The notes beneath the pieces were generated by a model, which did not search any database, had not been told where the DNA came from, and was given only the letters and a program-made list of their open reading frames with translations. A program made the translations under genes and the position numbers. Shown here piece after piece: positions 1-10,573 of a stretch of 64,000 bases of DNA. The stretch is from Bolinopsis microptera. Taxonomy: Eukaryota > Ctenophora > Tentaculata > Lobata > Bolinopsidae. Within the stretch, counting starts at the first letter, position 1; every line of letters starts with the position of its first letter. The stretch spans positions 5,138,858 to 5,202,857 of the forward strand of contig NC_087075.1 of the NCBI RefSeq assembly GCF_026151205.1, given 5' to 3'.

Positions 1-1245
1 CTGTAACAAACTTTACACAATATAACTATTGCGTAGAAATTACTTTTTTAAACCCCTCCTCCTCCTTAGACTGGCTTAAGTTATAATATGTAAACGGTCC
101 TTTACAGTAATATTAGTATTATCATTATTTATATAAATCCATTTTATAGCGACACGTTGCATATTCACTAGATCGTATTAACATATTATATATTATATTA
201 TCTACACTGTACAGTAAAATCCTTGACACATTCTTTACAATAATCATCATTACATCGTACTCTACAAAACATCAATAAAAGTACACTCAGTTCTAAAATG
301 AACTGATGAACCAGCAAAAAACTAAACACAGAATAATATTACTGGAATGAACAATGAACACACTCTCAGTTCTCACGGGACGGAAAGATAAAACATGTGA
401 CCAAAAAACGCTGATCTGATTAGTTGGCAAGGTGTAACCAAAAACTTCTTTAATTTACGACTGATTTAATTTACCGCACATTTAGAACGGGATTTGGAAA
501 AAGAGGGGGGACTGGAAGTGGTTTATGTTGAATTATTGATTTTCTTCAGAAATTGAGAAACACCAGAATGATTGATGTCTTTTAATTGTATTTTTGTCAT
601 AAGTTAATGTGAATGAGCCCAGTTTTGCAGCTATGTTGTGCTCGCTTCAGACTTTCGTTACCATTTTAAATATTTATATGGTATTAATGGAGTATACAAA
701 ACTATAAAGTTGTAAATAGTCTTATAGGTATAATAGATGTAAACGTATATAATAATAACGCTTATAAATGAATTTAAACACCATGTGACTTTAAAGTAGG
801 TAGTATAATTTGCTTTTAGGTAGTTAAATTTGCTTGTTGTTATTCAAGAGGGAACCTTGTGACTCTGTCTTCATGTTTTAATATTTATCATGTGCATGTC
901 ACTGTTGTGATTCATTTCTGCGTCACGAGATTATAGTCAAAATTTGGACGGCCAAAAGGTCAGTGGTCAAATTAATTACAGTAATCCTTAATTTTGACTG
1001 ACATTACAAATAAAACAGAAACATTACAGCATTAAAACAAAAATATCATGCGTTTTTTGAGAGAATGTACGAGTGCCTTGGAAGAGTTTACCAAATACTA
1101 GGGACTGTGCAATATTAAATCGTGATATTAGTAGAAAAGAGTCATGATAACAGTAATTCCAACCCTTCAGACCCGGATCGAATTTCTTAAATCAAACATT
1201 GAAATCCTACCAAACGTGGAGCTCATATTATGAATGTAAAATGGA
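1..1245. other. AT-rich non-coding sequence
   Basis: I see no open frame, splice-flanked exon, tandem repeat or RNA gene that I can support here. The stretch ends where the truncated LINE coding sequence begins. Confidence 0.5.
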
Positions 1246-2091
1246 GTGTATGCAGATCTGTTGATAAAATGGGTTTACTCAAACGGCTTAGCTCTTAATT
1301 TAAAGAAGACTTGCTATATGGTATTTTCCAAAAGACGGGTAGACTTATCGTCTCTACAGGTAAGAATTGACAACACTCCTATTGAACGCAAAACGGAGGC
1401 CAGATTTTTAGGAGTTATTGTCGACGACAAACTAAACTGGGCCAGCCACATTCGAGCTGTCAAAACAAAAATGTCACGGTTTATAGGTGTTATGTTCAAA
1501 ATAAAACGCAAATTACCAATCAAAGCACGCTTACAGATTTTCCAAAGTTTTGTACAATCTCACTTAAATTTCTGTTCGCTCGTTTGGGGTTTTGCTGCAA
1601 AATCTCACATTGACTCACTGTTCACTAAACAAAAACAGGGAATACGAGCAGTTATGCCGGGTTACGTGAATTACTATTACAAAGATGGTAAACTTCCGGA
1701 TCATACTAAAGCTACGTTTAAAGAGTACGAAATATTAACTGTACACGGGGTAATCATAAAAAATGCTCTGACTCTGATGCACAAGTTAAATTACATGCCT
1801 GGCCTTCTGCCGTCGTCGATAAAAGACTTATTTCCTCCCGATTTACCAAAGTATGGCACGTCTTATGACGACAATATCGACTGGCTAACAACGTACTCTC
1901 AACCAGATCTACGCGCTAGTGTTCTGTATAAAGGTCCTATATTAGCTATAACCGAGCACAACATTAGTCGCATAACTTGCCCATCTAGCATTTTCTCAAT
2001 AAGCATTTATAAGAAATCAGCAAAGCGTGTAATGATAGAACTACAAAGCTCAGGAAACGATGAAGAATGGCCAACTTTTCTGTTACATAAT
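1246..2091 (+). pseudogene. 5'-truncated LINE reverse transcriptase, C-terminal part (CR1/Jockey-like)
   Basis: The frame encodes the end of a non-LTR reverse transcriptase. It has the palm-to-thumb block (ALNLKKTCYMVFSKRR), then FLGVIVDDKLNWASHI, then the downstream block with HLNFCSLVWG and KQKQGIRA. These are typical of CR1/Jockey-group ORF2 C-termini. Catalytic motifs A and B are absent, and only a possible YAD precedes the block, so the copy is 5'-truncated or deleted at about 1245. The frame runs intact for about 280 codons up to the left end of a satellite-filled element at 2092. Residues beyond that in the open frame are minisatellite translation, not protein. The LINE sequence resumes on the far side at 5841. 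The family assignment is good; the clade is inferred. Confidence 0.8.
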
Positions 2092-2159
2092 GGGGGGGGT
2101 GTCATGTCCGTCTATGTCCGCCTATGTCCTGTCCTTTTTGGATTCTATGAGACAACGGA

Positions 2160-2335
2160 CGTGTTTTTTGGGACATTGGCGGACACGGACGGACATTGGC
2201 GGACTCGGACGGACATTGGCGGACTCGGACTGACATTGGCGGACTCGGACGGACATTGGCGGACCCGGACGGACATTGGCGGACTTGGATGGACATTAGC
2301 GGACATTGGTGGACATTAGCAGACAAACATTTTGA
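2160..2335. repeat. 20-bp minisatellite inside the inverted-repeat element
   Basis: Tandem units close to GGACATTGGCGGACTCGGAC are repeated about eight times with point variants. The repeat keeps the LINE frame open by chance, because one unit does not contain a stop in that frame. Confidence 0.85.
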
Positions 2336-5300
2336 GGACTGAAGAGTACTGAAGAGTACTGAAGAGTACTGAGGAGGATGGCTGAGAAGGATGGCTGAGT
2401 AGGATGGCTGAGGAGGATGACTGAGGAGGATGACTGAGGAGGATGACTGAGAGGGAGGAGAAGGATCAGGAAGACCCAGGAGGAGGAGGAGGAGGAGGAC
2501 CCAGAAGGAGGACCTAGGAGGAGGAGGAGGAGGAGGAGAACTGAGGAGGATGACTCAGGAGGAGGATGACTCAGGAGGAGGACTGAGGAGGACTGAGAAG
2601 GAGGAGGACTGAGGAGGATGGCTGAGGAGGATGGCTGAGGAGGATGGCTGAGAGGGAGGAGGAGGAGGAAGAGGAAGAAGAGGACTGAGGAGGAGGAGGA
2701 GAAGGACTGAGGAGGAGAAGGAGGACCCAGGAGGAGGAGGACCCAGGAGGAGGACCCAGGAAAAAGCCCCAGGAGGAGGAGGAGGACTGGGGAGGAGGAG
2801 AACTGTTGAGGACTGATGAGGAGGACTGAGGACGAGGAGGAAGAGTAGGAGGAGGACTGAGGAGGGGAGGAGGAAGAGGACTGGGGAGGATCAGGAAGAC
2901 CCAGGAGGCTGGAGGACCCAGGAGGAGGAGGAGGAGGAGGACCCAGGAGGAGGAGGAGGACTGAGGAGGACTGAGGAGGATGGCTGAGAAGGATGGCTGA
3001 GGAGGATGGCTGAGGAGGATGACTGAGGAGGATGACTGAGAGGGAGGAGAAGGATCAGGAAGACCCAGGAGGAGGAGGAGGAGGAGGACCCAGAAGGAGG
3101 ACCTAGGAGGAAGAGGAGGAGGAGGAGGAGGAGATTTCAGGAGGATGACTGAGGAGGAGGAGGACTCAGGAGGAGGACTGACGAGGACTGAGAAGGAGGA
3201 GGACTGAGGAGGATGGCTGAGGAGGATGGCTGAGAGGGAGGAGGAGGAGGAAGAGGAAGAAGAGGACTGAGGAGGAGGAGGAGAAGGACTGAGGAGGAGA
3301 AGGAGGACCCAGGAGGAGGAGGACCCAGGAGGAGGACCCAGGAAAAGGCCCCAGGAGGAGGAGGAGGACTGGGGAGGAGGAGAACTGTTGAGGACTGATG
3401 AGGAGGACTGAGGACGAGGAGGAAGAGTAGGAGGAGGACTGAGGAGGGGAGGAGGAAGAGGACTGGGGAGGATCAGGAAGACCCAGGAGGCTGGAGGACC
3501 CAGGAGGAGGAGGAGGAGGAGGACCCAGGAGGAGGAGGAGGACTGAGGAGGACTGAGGAGGATGGCTGAGAAGGATGGCTGAGGAGGATGGCTGAGGAGG
3601 ATGACTGAGGAGGATGACTGAGAGGGAGGAGAAGGATCAGGAAAACCCAGGAGGAGGAGGAGGAGGAGGACCCAGAAGGAGGACCTAGGAGGAGGAGGAG
3701 GAGGAGGAGGAGGAGAACTCAGGAGGATGACTGAGGAGGAAAAGGACTCAGGAGGAGGACTGACGAGGACTGAGAAGGAGGAGGACTGAGGAGGATGGCT
3801 GAGGAGGATGGCTGAAGAGGATGGCTGAGGAGGATGGCTGAGAGGGAGGAGGAGGAGGAAGAGGAAGAAGAGGACTGAGGAGGAGGAGGAGAAGGACTGA
3901 GCAGGAGAAGGAGGACCCAGGAGGAGGAGGACCCAGGAGGAGGAGGACCCAGGAGGAGGAGGACCCAGGAGGAGGACCCAGGAAAAGGCCCCAGGAGGAG
4001 GAGGAGGACTGGGGAGGAGGAGAACTGTTGAGGACTGATGAGGAGGACTGAGGACGAGGAGGAAGAGTAGGAGGAGGACTGAGGAGGGGAGGAGGAAGAG
4101 GACTGGGGAGGATCAGGAAGACCCAGGAGGCTGGAGGACCCAGGAGGAGGAGGAGGAGGAGGACCCAGGAGGAGGAGGAGGACTGAGGAGGACTGAGGAG
4201 GATGTCTGAGAAGGATGGCTGAGGAGGATGGCTGAGGAGGATGACTGAGAGGGAGGAGAAGGATCAGGAAGACCCAGGAGGAGGAGGAGGAGGAGGACCC
4301 AGAAGGAGGACCTAGGAGGAGGAGGAGGAGGAGGAGGAGAACTCAGGAGGATGACTGAGGAGGAGGAGGACTCAGGAGGAGGACTGACGAAGACTGAGAA
4401 GGAGGAGGACTGAGGAGGATGGCTGAGGAGGATGGCTGAGAGGGAGGAGGAGGAGGAAGAGGAAGAAGAGGACTGAGGAGGGGAAGGACTGAGCAGGAGA
4501 AGGACCCAGGAAAAGGCCCCAGGAGGAGGACCCAGGAAAAGGCCCCAGGAGGAGGAGGAGGACTGGGGAGGAGGAGAACTGCTGAGGACTGATGAGGAGG
4601 ACTGAGGACGAGGAGGAAGAGTAGGAGAAGGACTGAGGAGGGGAGGAGGAAGAGGACTGGGGAGGATCAGGAAGACCCAGGAGGCTGGAGGACCCAGGAG
4701 GAGGAGGAGGACCCAGGAGGAGGAGGACTGAGGAGGACTGAGGAGGAGGACTGACGATGACTGAGAAGGAGGAGGACTGAGGAGTACTGAGGAGGATGGC
4801 TGAGGAGGATGGCTGAGGAGGATGACTGAGGAGGAGGACTCAGAAGGAAGAGGAGGAGGACTCAGGAGGAGGACTTAGGAGAAATGAGAAGGAGGACTAA
4901 GGAGAACTGAGGAGGAGGAGGAGGAGGACTGAATAGGAGGAGGAGGAGGAGGGGGACTGGGAGAGGACTGGGGAGGAGGAGGACTGATGAGAAGGATGAG
5001 GAGGAGGACCCAGGGGGAGGAGGACTGAGGACCGAGGAGGAAGAGGAGGAGGATGAAGAGGAGGAGGAGGACCCAGGAGGAGGAGGACTGAGGAGGATGG
5101 CTGAGGAGGATGACTGAGAGGGAAGAGGAGGAGGAGGAGGAGGAGGACTGAGGAGGACTGAGAAGGAGGAGGAGGAGGACTGAGGAGGACTGAGAAGGAG
5201 GAGGAGGAGGACTGAATAGGAGGAGGAGGAGGGGGACTGGGGGAGGACTGAGGAGGAGGATGGAGGACTGAGGAGAAGGATGAGGAGGAGGACTGAGGAC

Positions 5301-5515
5301 TGAGGAGGAAGAGGAGGAGGATGAAGAGGAGGAGGACCCAGGAGGAGGACTCAGGAGGAGGAGGAGGACTGGGGAGGAGGAGGACTGTTGAGGACTGATG
5401 AGGAGGACTGAGGACGAGGAGGAGGAGTAGGAGGAGGACTGAGGAGGGGAGGAGGAAGAGGACTGAGGAAGATCAGGAAGACCCAGGGGGAGGAGGAGGA
5501 AGAGTAGGAGGAGGA
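2336..5515. repeat. 3.2-kb polypurine (GGA/GAGGACT) satellite with higher-order units
   Basis: The plus strand is almost entirely A and G, built from GAGGAGGACTGAGGAGGATGG-like words. A distinctive block (AACTGTTGAGGACTGATGAG and what follows) recurs at about 2801, 3383, 4023, 4577 and 5383. This gives higher-order units of about 582, 640, 554 and 806 bp. Strand asymmetry on this scale favours triplex (H-DNA) or R-loop formation. The Ser/Pro/Leu-rich minus-strand frame at 4875-5537 is a translation artefact of the repeat. Confidence 0.9.
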
Positions 5516-5649
5516 AGCATCTAAATGTTATTTCCATTTTTGTCCGTTTTTGTCCGCTCTATTTTTTGTCCGTTTTGAAAATATAGGGTACCGAACGGAC
5601 AAAAAACATGATCCCCCTATAACAGCAAAAATTGAACATTTTATTTAGC

Positions 5650-5780
5650 AATTTAGGTGTCCATTAATGTCCGCCTATGTCCGCCTATGTCCGTCTATGT
5701 CCGCCTATGTCCGCCTATGTCCGTCTATGTCCGCCTACGTCCGCCTATGTCCGCCTATGTCCGTCTATGTCCGCCTATGT
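5650..5780. repeat. 10-bp minisatellite TATGTCCGCC near the right end of the inverted-repeat element
   Basis: About ten tandem copies of TATGTCCGCC/TATGTCCGTC lie here. They share their core with the left-end terminal repeat and are the inverse complement of the GGACATNGGCGGAC core of the left minisatellite. The ends of the element are therefore made of related sequence in opposite orientation. Confidence 0.85.
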
Positions 5781-5840
5781 CCTGTCCTTTTTGGATTCTA
5801 TGAGACAAGCGGACATAGACGGACGTGACACCCCCCCCCC

Positions 5841-5925
5841 CATAATTTACCCGGGCTACGTAAATCAGCAAGATCAGGCACTCAACAAATCAACTACCGA
5901 GAATAACCTAAGGAATAAGTAAAAC
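5841..5925 (+). pseudogene. Distal end of the interrupted LINE reverse transcriptase
   Basis: If one CATAAT copy is counted as the target duplication, the LINE frame that stops being LINE at 2091 continues here for about 17 codons to a stop. This fits the usual end of such ORF2 proteins. It is a short remnant, called only from its position next to the element. Confidence 0.45.
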
Positions 5926-6545
5926 TAGACGGTTAGCACACTAGTCACTATCAACCATATGCCACATTTTTCACTGTCTTCTCACTGTCAAGATAGCTGC
6001 ACAAGCAGGTGCTGATAAGACATGGGCTCAATTACTTTAATTATTTTAACTTCAAACAAAAAGTTTCCACTCCATAACTCACCAGGATTTCGTAAATCAA
6101 AAAGAACAGCCGACACTTAATAGCAACCTAACATATGCAGCTCAACTTTCACTATTATATCAGTGTCCCATCTTAATCACTTATCGTGCCATCCTGACAG
6201 CACATTCCATATTTCACTGCCAACTAGCGCAAACCTATACTGATAAAACACCTACGACAGTATTATCAAGTAAAGAATTTGATATAAACATTTAAGCTTT
6301 CAAATGTGTTTGCAGATCAGGGTCATCAGAATCAACTGATAAAATCTAGACGAAATAACTATGAGTTCGATGACATGTAATTTGCGTGCCCTTCGGGGAT
6401 TAATATTGATTATTACAATTATTATATATTTTGAGTAAACATTGACTGGTGTAAAAGCCAGCCCCAAACAAACAAACAAGATTGCAGATCGCAGTATAAC
6501 AAAATGTATCATTCTTCATTGTGCATATTATGCTAATATGATAAT
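5926..6545. other. Non-coding sequence between LINE and host exon
   Basis: AT-rich, with no repeat, exon or RNA gene that I can support. Part of it may be the first intron of the minus-strand gene whose exon ends at 6559. Confidence 0.4.
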
Positions 6546-6558
6546 CTAAAAATAATAC

Positions 6559-6809
6559 CTCATAACCCCGCATCGTCTTGACAAATACCCCTCCGCCCCC
6601 CTACACTTAGACCAGTTATACATCGCCTTCTTCTTCTCCTTACACTCCTCAGTTGGCTTCTCTACATTAAGACTTGTTGGGAAACTCTTACGACACATGC
6701 AGTTTTGTAGGGTGTCACGCTCTTTTGCGCAGCGCTTGTCTTGATCTACTGGAGGCGCAGCGCAAAGCGTAACACAACAAAACAAAACAGCAATGCAAGG
6801 TTTAAACAT
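6559..6809 (-). CDS. Small secreted Cys-rich protein, first coding exon
   Basis: From the ATG at 6809 the protein starts with MFKPCIAVLFCCVTLCAA, a classical signal peptide with a likely cut after the Ala pair. A short pro-like stretch ending DKR follows, then a charged region with six cysteines (CAKE, QNCMC, EECKE, SKCRG, RRCGV). The reading frame also opens from an upstream ATG at 6848, but that start would bury the signal peptide, so the inner ATG is preferred. The exon probably ends at 6559, where the minus strand reads ATGAG/GTATTA, a good splice donor; the frame continues only a few codons beyond. Further exons would lie below 6550. I do not recognise the family, and it may be a secreted peptide precursor or matrix component. 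Function is unknown. Confidence 0.5.
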
Positions 6810-7163
6810 AACGGGAAAATCGGAACAAAACTCTTTGTGGGATTGCAAGAAATGGCGGTTTGTATCGATAAGCCAGCCGTGAGATGTGGATGAAAATGTT
6901 GCAGAGAAAAATAAATAATATGATTTTCTTAATCCGTGTTTACTTTGCCAAGTTCTCCGTTTATCTGATTACAGGGCGATGCCTTTATCGAATTTCCTGC
7001 CATCTGAGGACGGGTGTTTAAACTGTCTAATATTGTCCGTGTCCAGTTACCCTGTTTAAGTAATTAAGTGATCCCCAGTATATCATACTTAGCCCCACCT
7101 TTAGTAGGTAATGAGATTCCGCTGGCTGCTAATTAGGTTCTGTTGATCTGGATACTGGTGGAA

Positions 7164-7290
7164 GAAGGTGAACTGTGTTTGTTTTGACACGTGACAGAGA
7201 TCATCCAATCAGCTAGGCTTTCAGCATTGACAAATCAAAAACCAGAATCACTGTCACGTGTCCAAACAATTACAAATACAGTTCACCTTC
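7164..7290. repeat. 127-bp foldback (MITE-like hairpin)
   Basis: GAAGGTGAACTGT (7164-7176) is perfectly inverted at 7278-7290, and GACACGTGACAG (7186-7197) is perfectly inverted at 7251-7262, leaving a 53-bp loop. Compact foldbacks of this size are typical of MITEs. Each arm carries a CACGTG site. Confidence 0.6.
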
Positions 7291-7612
7291 CCTCCAGGAT
7301 GCCGATCTACAGTCTGATCAAACGTTTCTTAAATTCCACTAGATCCATATTCTATTTTTGGTTTTGGATTTTTAACGAACGTGCGGAAATTTGCACCCTC
7401 TCCGATTCAATTATCGTTCAGTATCAGAGTCCCATGTGATCTAAAGTGAGCGAGTGTGCTGAGACGAGTGCTGAGTATAACTAATAACTGTAACTTAATA
7501 ATATGAAAAAAAGTTAAGGAAGTAATGTATTATGCAACCGACATGACCTGATCTACAGCATAAAATTAAAAACAAACATTTAACACTTGATTAAATGTCA
7601 CACGCAAGTATA

Positions 7613-7841
7613 TCAGTCATTTTCCAAAACCAGCAAAGTGTCAGAAAATATCTCATAATCACTCAGAGAACTGTTCTCATCTTCAAGTATCTTGCTGGTA
7701 CAGGGTGGAGCTACCAGTTTTAGAACAAATGTTTCTGAGTTTTGGAGGCCATCTTCAGCGTCCATCTTGTTTTCGTCACGTTGGGTTAGCTCGCTTTTTA
7801 TCCAGGAGTGGAGTGATCCGACTCTTGTGGTCTTGGTAAAC
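7613..7841 (-). CDS. Terminal coding exon of an unrecognised host gene
   Basis: On the minus strand a splice acceptor (TTATCCTAG, then GTTTACC) opens a phase-1 frame. It runs about 75 codons with no internal stop to a TGA at 7613-7615. The peptide has a basic start (FTKTTRVGSLHSWIKSEL) and an acidic, Ser-rich end (SLSDYEIFSDTLLVLEND). There is no ATG at the start, so it must be joined to upstream exons above 7842, which I could not place. The combination of acceptor, open frame and balanced composition makes it more likely real than chance. The product is unknown. Confidence 0.45.
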
Positions 7842-9202
7842 CTAGGATAACAAGAGTCAATTGTTTAACTTATCAGTATCATTATCAATGTAACATGCCT
7901 CTATAATCGTTTTTTAGAGCACAATAAAATATGAGATTTCAGAAACAGCAATCAGCACAGTTAGTAAATCATATAATGTTGCCAACCGTACTTAGCACTG
8001 CTTTAAAAAACAATATGAGTTATCATAAACAAATTGTACCCTATAAGTAAAATAAATAAATAAATAAATTCTAACATTTATTACACGCTTCGACATTAAA
8101 ATATACCCAACAAAGATGTACATTTAAGTCATTCAAGCGAGACTTAGTGTTGAACAACCGAGATTATGGACTTTTTTATAATACTAAAATAATAAACCTT
8201 CTGCAGAGTCTTTGCCCACAAGGAAGTTTAACTGCTATTCTGAGCCCCTCTCGAGGCTCCGGAGGTATATCTGTAATTATTATTATGTTAGTTTGCTGGT
8301 CAGAACATTACTTTCGACAAATTGGTCAGTCGTATCGTTCAGTTCATGATTTTGTGTAACACGTCTTTCATTTAACACTTTGTATAATATCTCTATTATA
8401 ATTCGTCTGTTGTCTGTATGTACGACCGCCCACGTGCAAATCAGACGAGAAATATGAAGTTAGGTAAAAATCAAAAGGTTGCATAGCAACGGTGTTTGAA
8501 TGAGCACGTGCACGTGCAATGATTGATGAAACGGCATTTTGATCGGCTTTGTGGTAATTACGTTGTGTTTAAAGTGTTTAACATTTAAATCGGCTGTATC
8601 TTCGGTTAGGATGGATATTTTTTGATGCGATTAAAACCTTCTTTCAAAGAATACTACTAGCTTCATCCCTGTTACCACGGGCTTTCTAGTTATTATATAA
8701 TATACAAGCCACAGAGGGGGGCCGGGGGGGGGGGGGAACAAAAGTCAGTGTACATACGTTGGGCCTTATACCACCGCCGTGTTTTATATTTGTTACTTTG
8801 CAGATATTTTACCTACTCATTCGAGGATTCTGTCGCCAAAATTCAATATTAAACCACATGATTTGAAACTTTTACAAAATAGCAAGTATACAAATGTACA
8901 GCAATTCGAACAAACATATAAAATGGGCCGAAATGTATAAATGCTAAAAAGCGTGGGTCAGTGAAACAAGTACAGAGGACAACTTTCAGAACAGGAGTTT
9001 TTTGGCCGCCCAAAGTATCAATAACATCACCTCCACCTAGTAATGAATTATGAAACGTGAAAAGTGTGAAACAATCAAATAATAATGTATTTATATAATA
9101 TAATTGTCTCTCAAATACAGATAACGTCCGTAAACTCTTAAAATACCCCTACAAGTACATATTATACTGATCGGTGGTGTCCGAGAAACATGAATTACGT
9201 CA
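7842..9202. other. Non-coding sequence, possible introns of the 7.6-kb gene
   Basis: Mostly AT-rich. It includes a G-rich run at 8716-8737 and a short stretch with adjacent sites GCACGTGCACGTGC at about 8504. No exon could be placed with confidence. Confidence 0.35.
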
Positions 9203-10123
9203 TCATGGTGCCTTCTTAACCCGGCTACAGACCTTCCCGTTACGGATGTAGTGGTCGAGATGAGTCTGTTCAGCCCTCTTCTTCTTCAGGTCAGTTACCA
9301 CGTTCTTCCTTGCTGCACGCTCTTCACTGGATCTATCAGGACAGATCCATACATCTTTGTGTGCATCAGCCATCCTCAGTCTCCCTGTTTTCATCAGAAT
9401 CTGATGAACTGCTGTTGAGCTTGGGACGGTGATCTTGACTGGTCGGATAGCCGTGATACCTGGCCTCTTCCAGCCGACTCTAGTCGCTTCAAAATGAGGT
9501 TTCTCCCCGATCTCCTCCAATACTGCGGTTACCAGAGCTGGAAGCTGTTCTCCATCCTCTTCTTTCAGTCCAAACACTATCAGATTCTTGCTCCTGTCCT
9601 CCTCTGCAGCCACACTCTTTATTACATTCTTCAGAATTTTACTGTTGCAGACGGCGCCATTTGTGCTGTTCTTTTGTACAGCGGTACTGTAGCTCTTAAT
9701 CCCTGTCTCCACCGTTGTTTGTACTGTCTCTTCAACTGACGTCTTAAACAACTGTAGTTGTTCGTCCTTCTGCACTAGCAACTGGTCCTGCAACCTGACC
9801 ATCTTTTCCTTGTCTGCTAGTGCTTCCGTCTTGAGGCACTCAACGATTTCCATCATAACGCTCATCTGACTACTCTGCCGTCGTACGAGGTCTGCTGCTT
9901 GCATAACCCAGTTTGCCATATACCTTTTATAGATAGACGGAGACATGAGTATTTCTTGGTCCATATCTCCACGAATTTCGAAGTTTTCTAATTTCAGTTC
10001 TCTTGCCATCGAAGTGAACCATCTATCAGCACAGCCCTCTACATCTTCTTTTTCTTCATAGTTGAAATCCTTAAGTTTCTTCTGAGATCGGGTCAACTGT
10101 AAATCATCCTCCGTGGTGTACAT
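9203..10123 (-). CDS. Orphan LINE ORF1-type RNA-binding protein
   Basis: The start is taken at the ATG at 10123 (MYTTEDDLQLTRSQKKL). The open frame extends 34 codons upstream, but that part looks like chance. The first half is charged and predicted coiled-coil (about residues 90-150, QDQLLVQKDEQLQLFK). The second half holds an RRM-like domain (RSKNLIVFGLKEE) and a C-terminal domain with RPVKITV, PDRSSEERAARKNVV and HYIRNGKVC. That order is the standard ORF1p layout of L1/CR1-type LINEs. The frame is intact to its stop, yet no endonuclease or reverse transcriptase follows on the minus strand below 9203. It is either a 3'-truncated insertion or a co-opted ORF1. Confidence 0.75.
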   Translation of the reverse strand: MYTTEDDLQLTRSQKKLKDFNYEEKEDVEGCADRWFTSMARELKLENFEIRGDMDQEILMSPSIYKRYMANWVMQAADLVRRQSSQMSVMMEIVECLKTEALADKEKMVRLQDQLLVQKDEQLQLFKTSVEETVQTTVETGIKSYSTAVQKNSTNGAVCNSKILKNVIKSVAAEEDRSKNLIVFGLKEEDGEQLPALVTAVLEEIGEKPHFEATRVGWKRPGITAIRPVKITVPSSTAVHQILMKTGRLRMADAHKDVWICPDRSSEERAARKNVVTDLKKKRAEQTHLDHYIRNGKVCSRVKKAP

Positions 10124-10402
10124 TGTATAGTAATGTACAAGTATACACACGCAAAGGCTTACTACGCGGTAGCAGCAAACTGAACTTATCGCAAAGTTAC
10201 GTATAATAGTGTTCTTTCCAAACATGCTAGACGCCCATTTTTTTTCTTCAGATTACTGTACTAGATAATAAATTACTGCATATGACCTTAAAAAATGAAG
10301 CAGAACGGATTTGAAATGACAAAGTCGGTGAGAGTGACACAAGTCGCCATCAAGGTAGCCAGTATATCCGGAGAAAAATTTGTACTTAAAATATATATAC
10401 AT

Positions 10403-10568
10403 ATCACCGGAGACTCGCGGGCGGAACAAAATATTGCACGCGCACGCGCGTGCAATATTTCATATGTCCCCGAGGGCGCTAGCCCGAGGAGGACATATTT
10501 TCGTATAGCACGGAGGGCCCATCGGGCCCGAGTGCTATACGATTTTTCCGCCCGCGGGTCGAGGTGAT
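10403..10568. repeat. Nested GC-rich hairpin cluster (foldback)
   Basis: Outer arms are inverted: 10416-10426 (CGCGGGCGGAA) pairs with 10546-10556. Inside are three more hairpins. ATATTGCACGCGC (10431-10443) has a perfect 13-bp inverse at 10446-10458. ATATGTCC (10462-10469) is inverted at 10491-10498. CGTATAGCAC (10502-10511) is inverted at 10532-10541. The three side-by-side hairpins inside one larger stem look like a designed fold rather than chance AT palindromes. Confidence 0.8.
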
Positions 10569-10573
10569 GTGGA

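Larger units (their letters stand above)
2092..5840. mobile_element. 3.75-kb terminal-inverted-repeat element filled with satellite, inserted in a LINE
   Basis: The left end (eight G, then TGTCATGTCCGTCTATGTCC) is matched in inverse orientation at the right end (5813-5840), about 30 bp with one clear mismatch. The hexamer CATAAT lies directly outside both ends (2086-2091 and 5841-5846), a plausible 5-6 bp target-site duplication. A block reading TGTCCTTTTTGGATTCTAT occurs near both ends in the same orientation (about 2127 and 5782). Between the ends lie a 20-bp minisatellite, a polypurine array and a 10-bp minisatellite. No transposase-like frame is visible, so it is non-autonomous or of an unrecognised kind. 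The insertion interrupts the reverse transcriptase reading frame, so it is younger than the LINE. Confidence 0.65.

Noticed and set aside
4875-5537. 220-codon Ser/Pro/Leu-rich frame on the minus strand
   Set aside because: It is a pure translation of the polypurine satellite's complementary strand.
9494-9739. 81-codon plus frame
   Set aside because: Antisense shadow of the LINE ORF1 protein.
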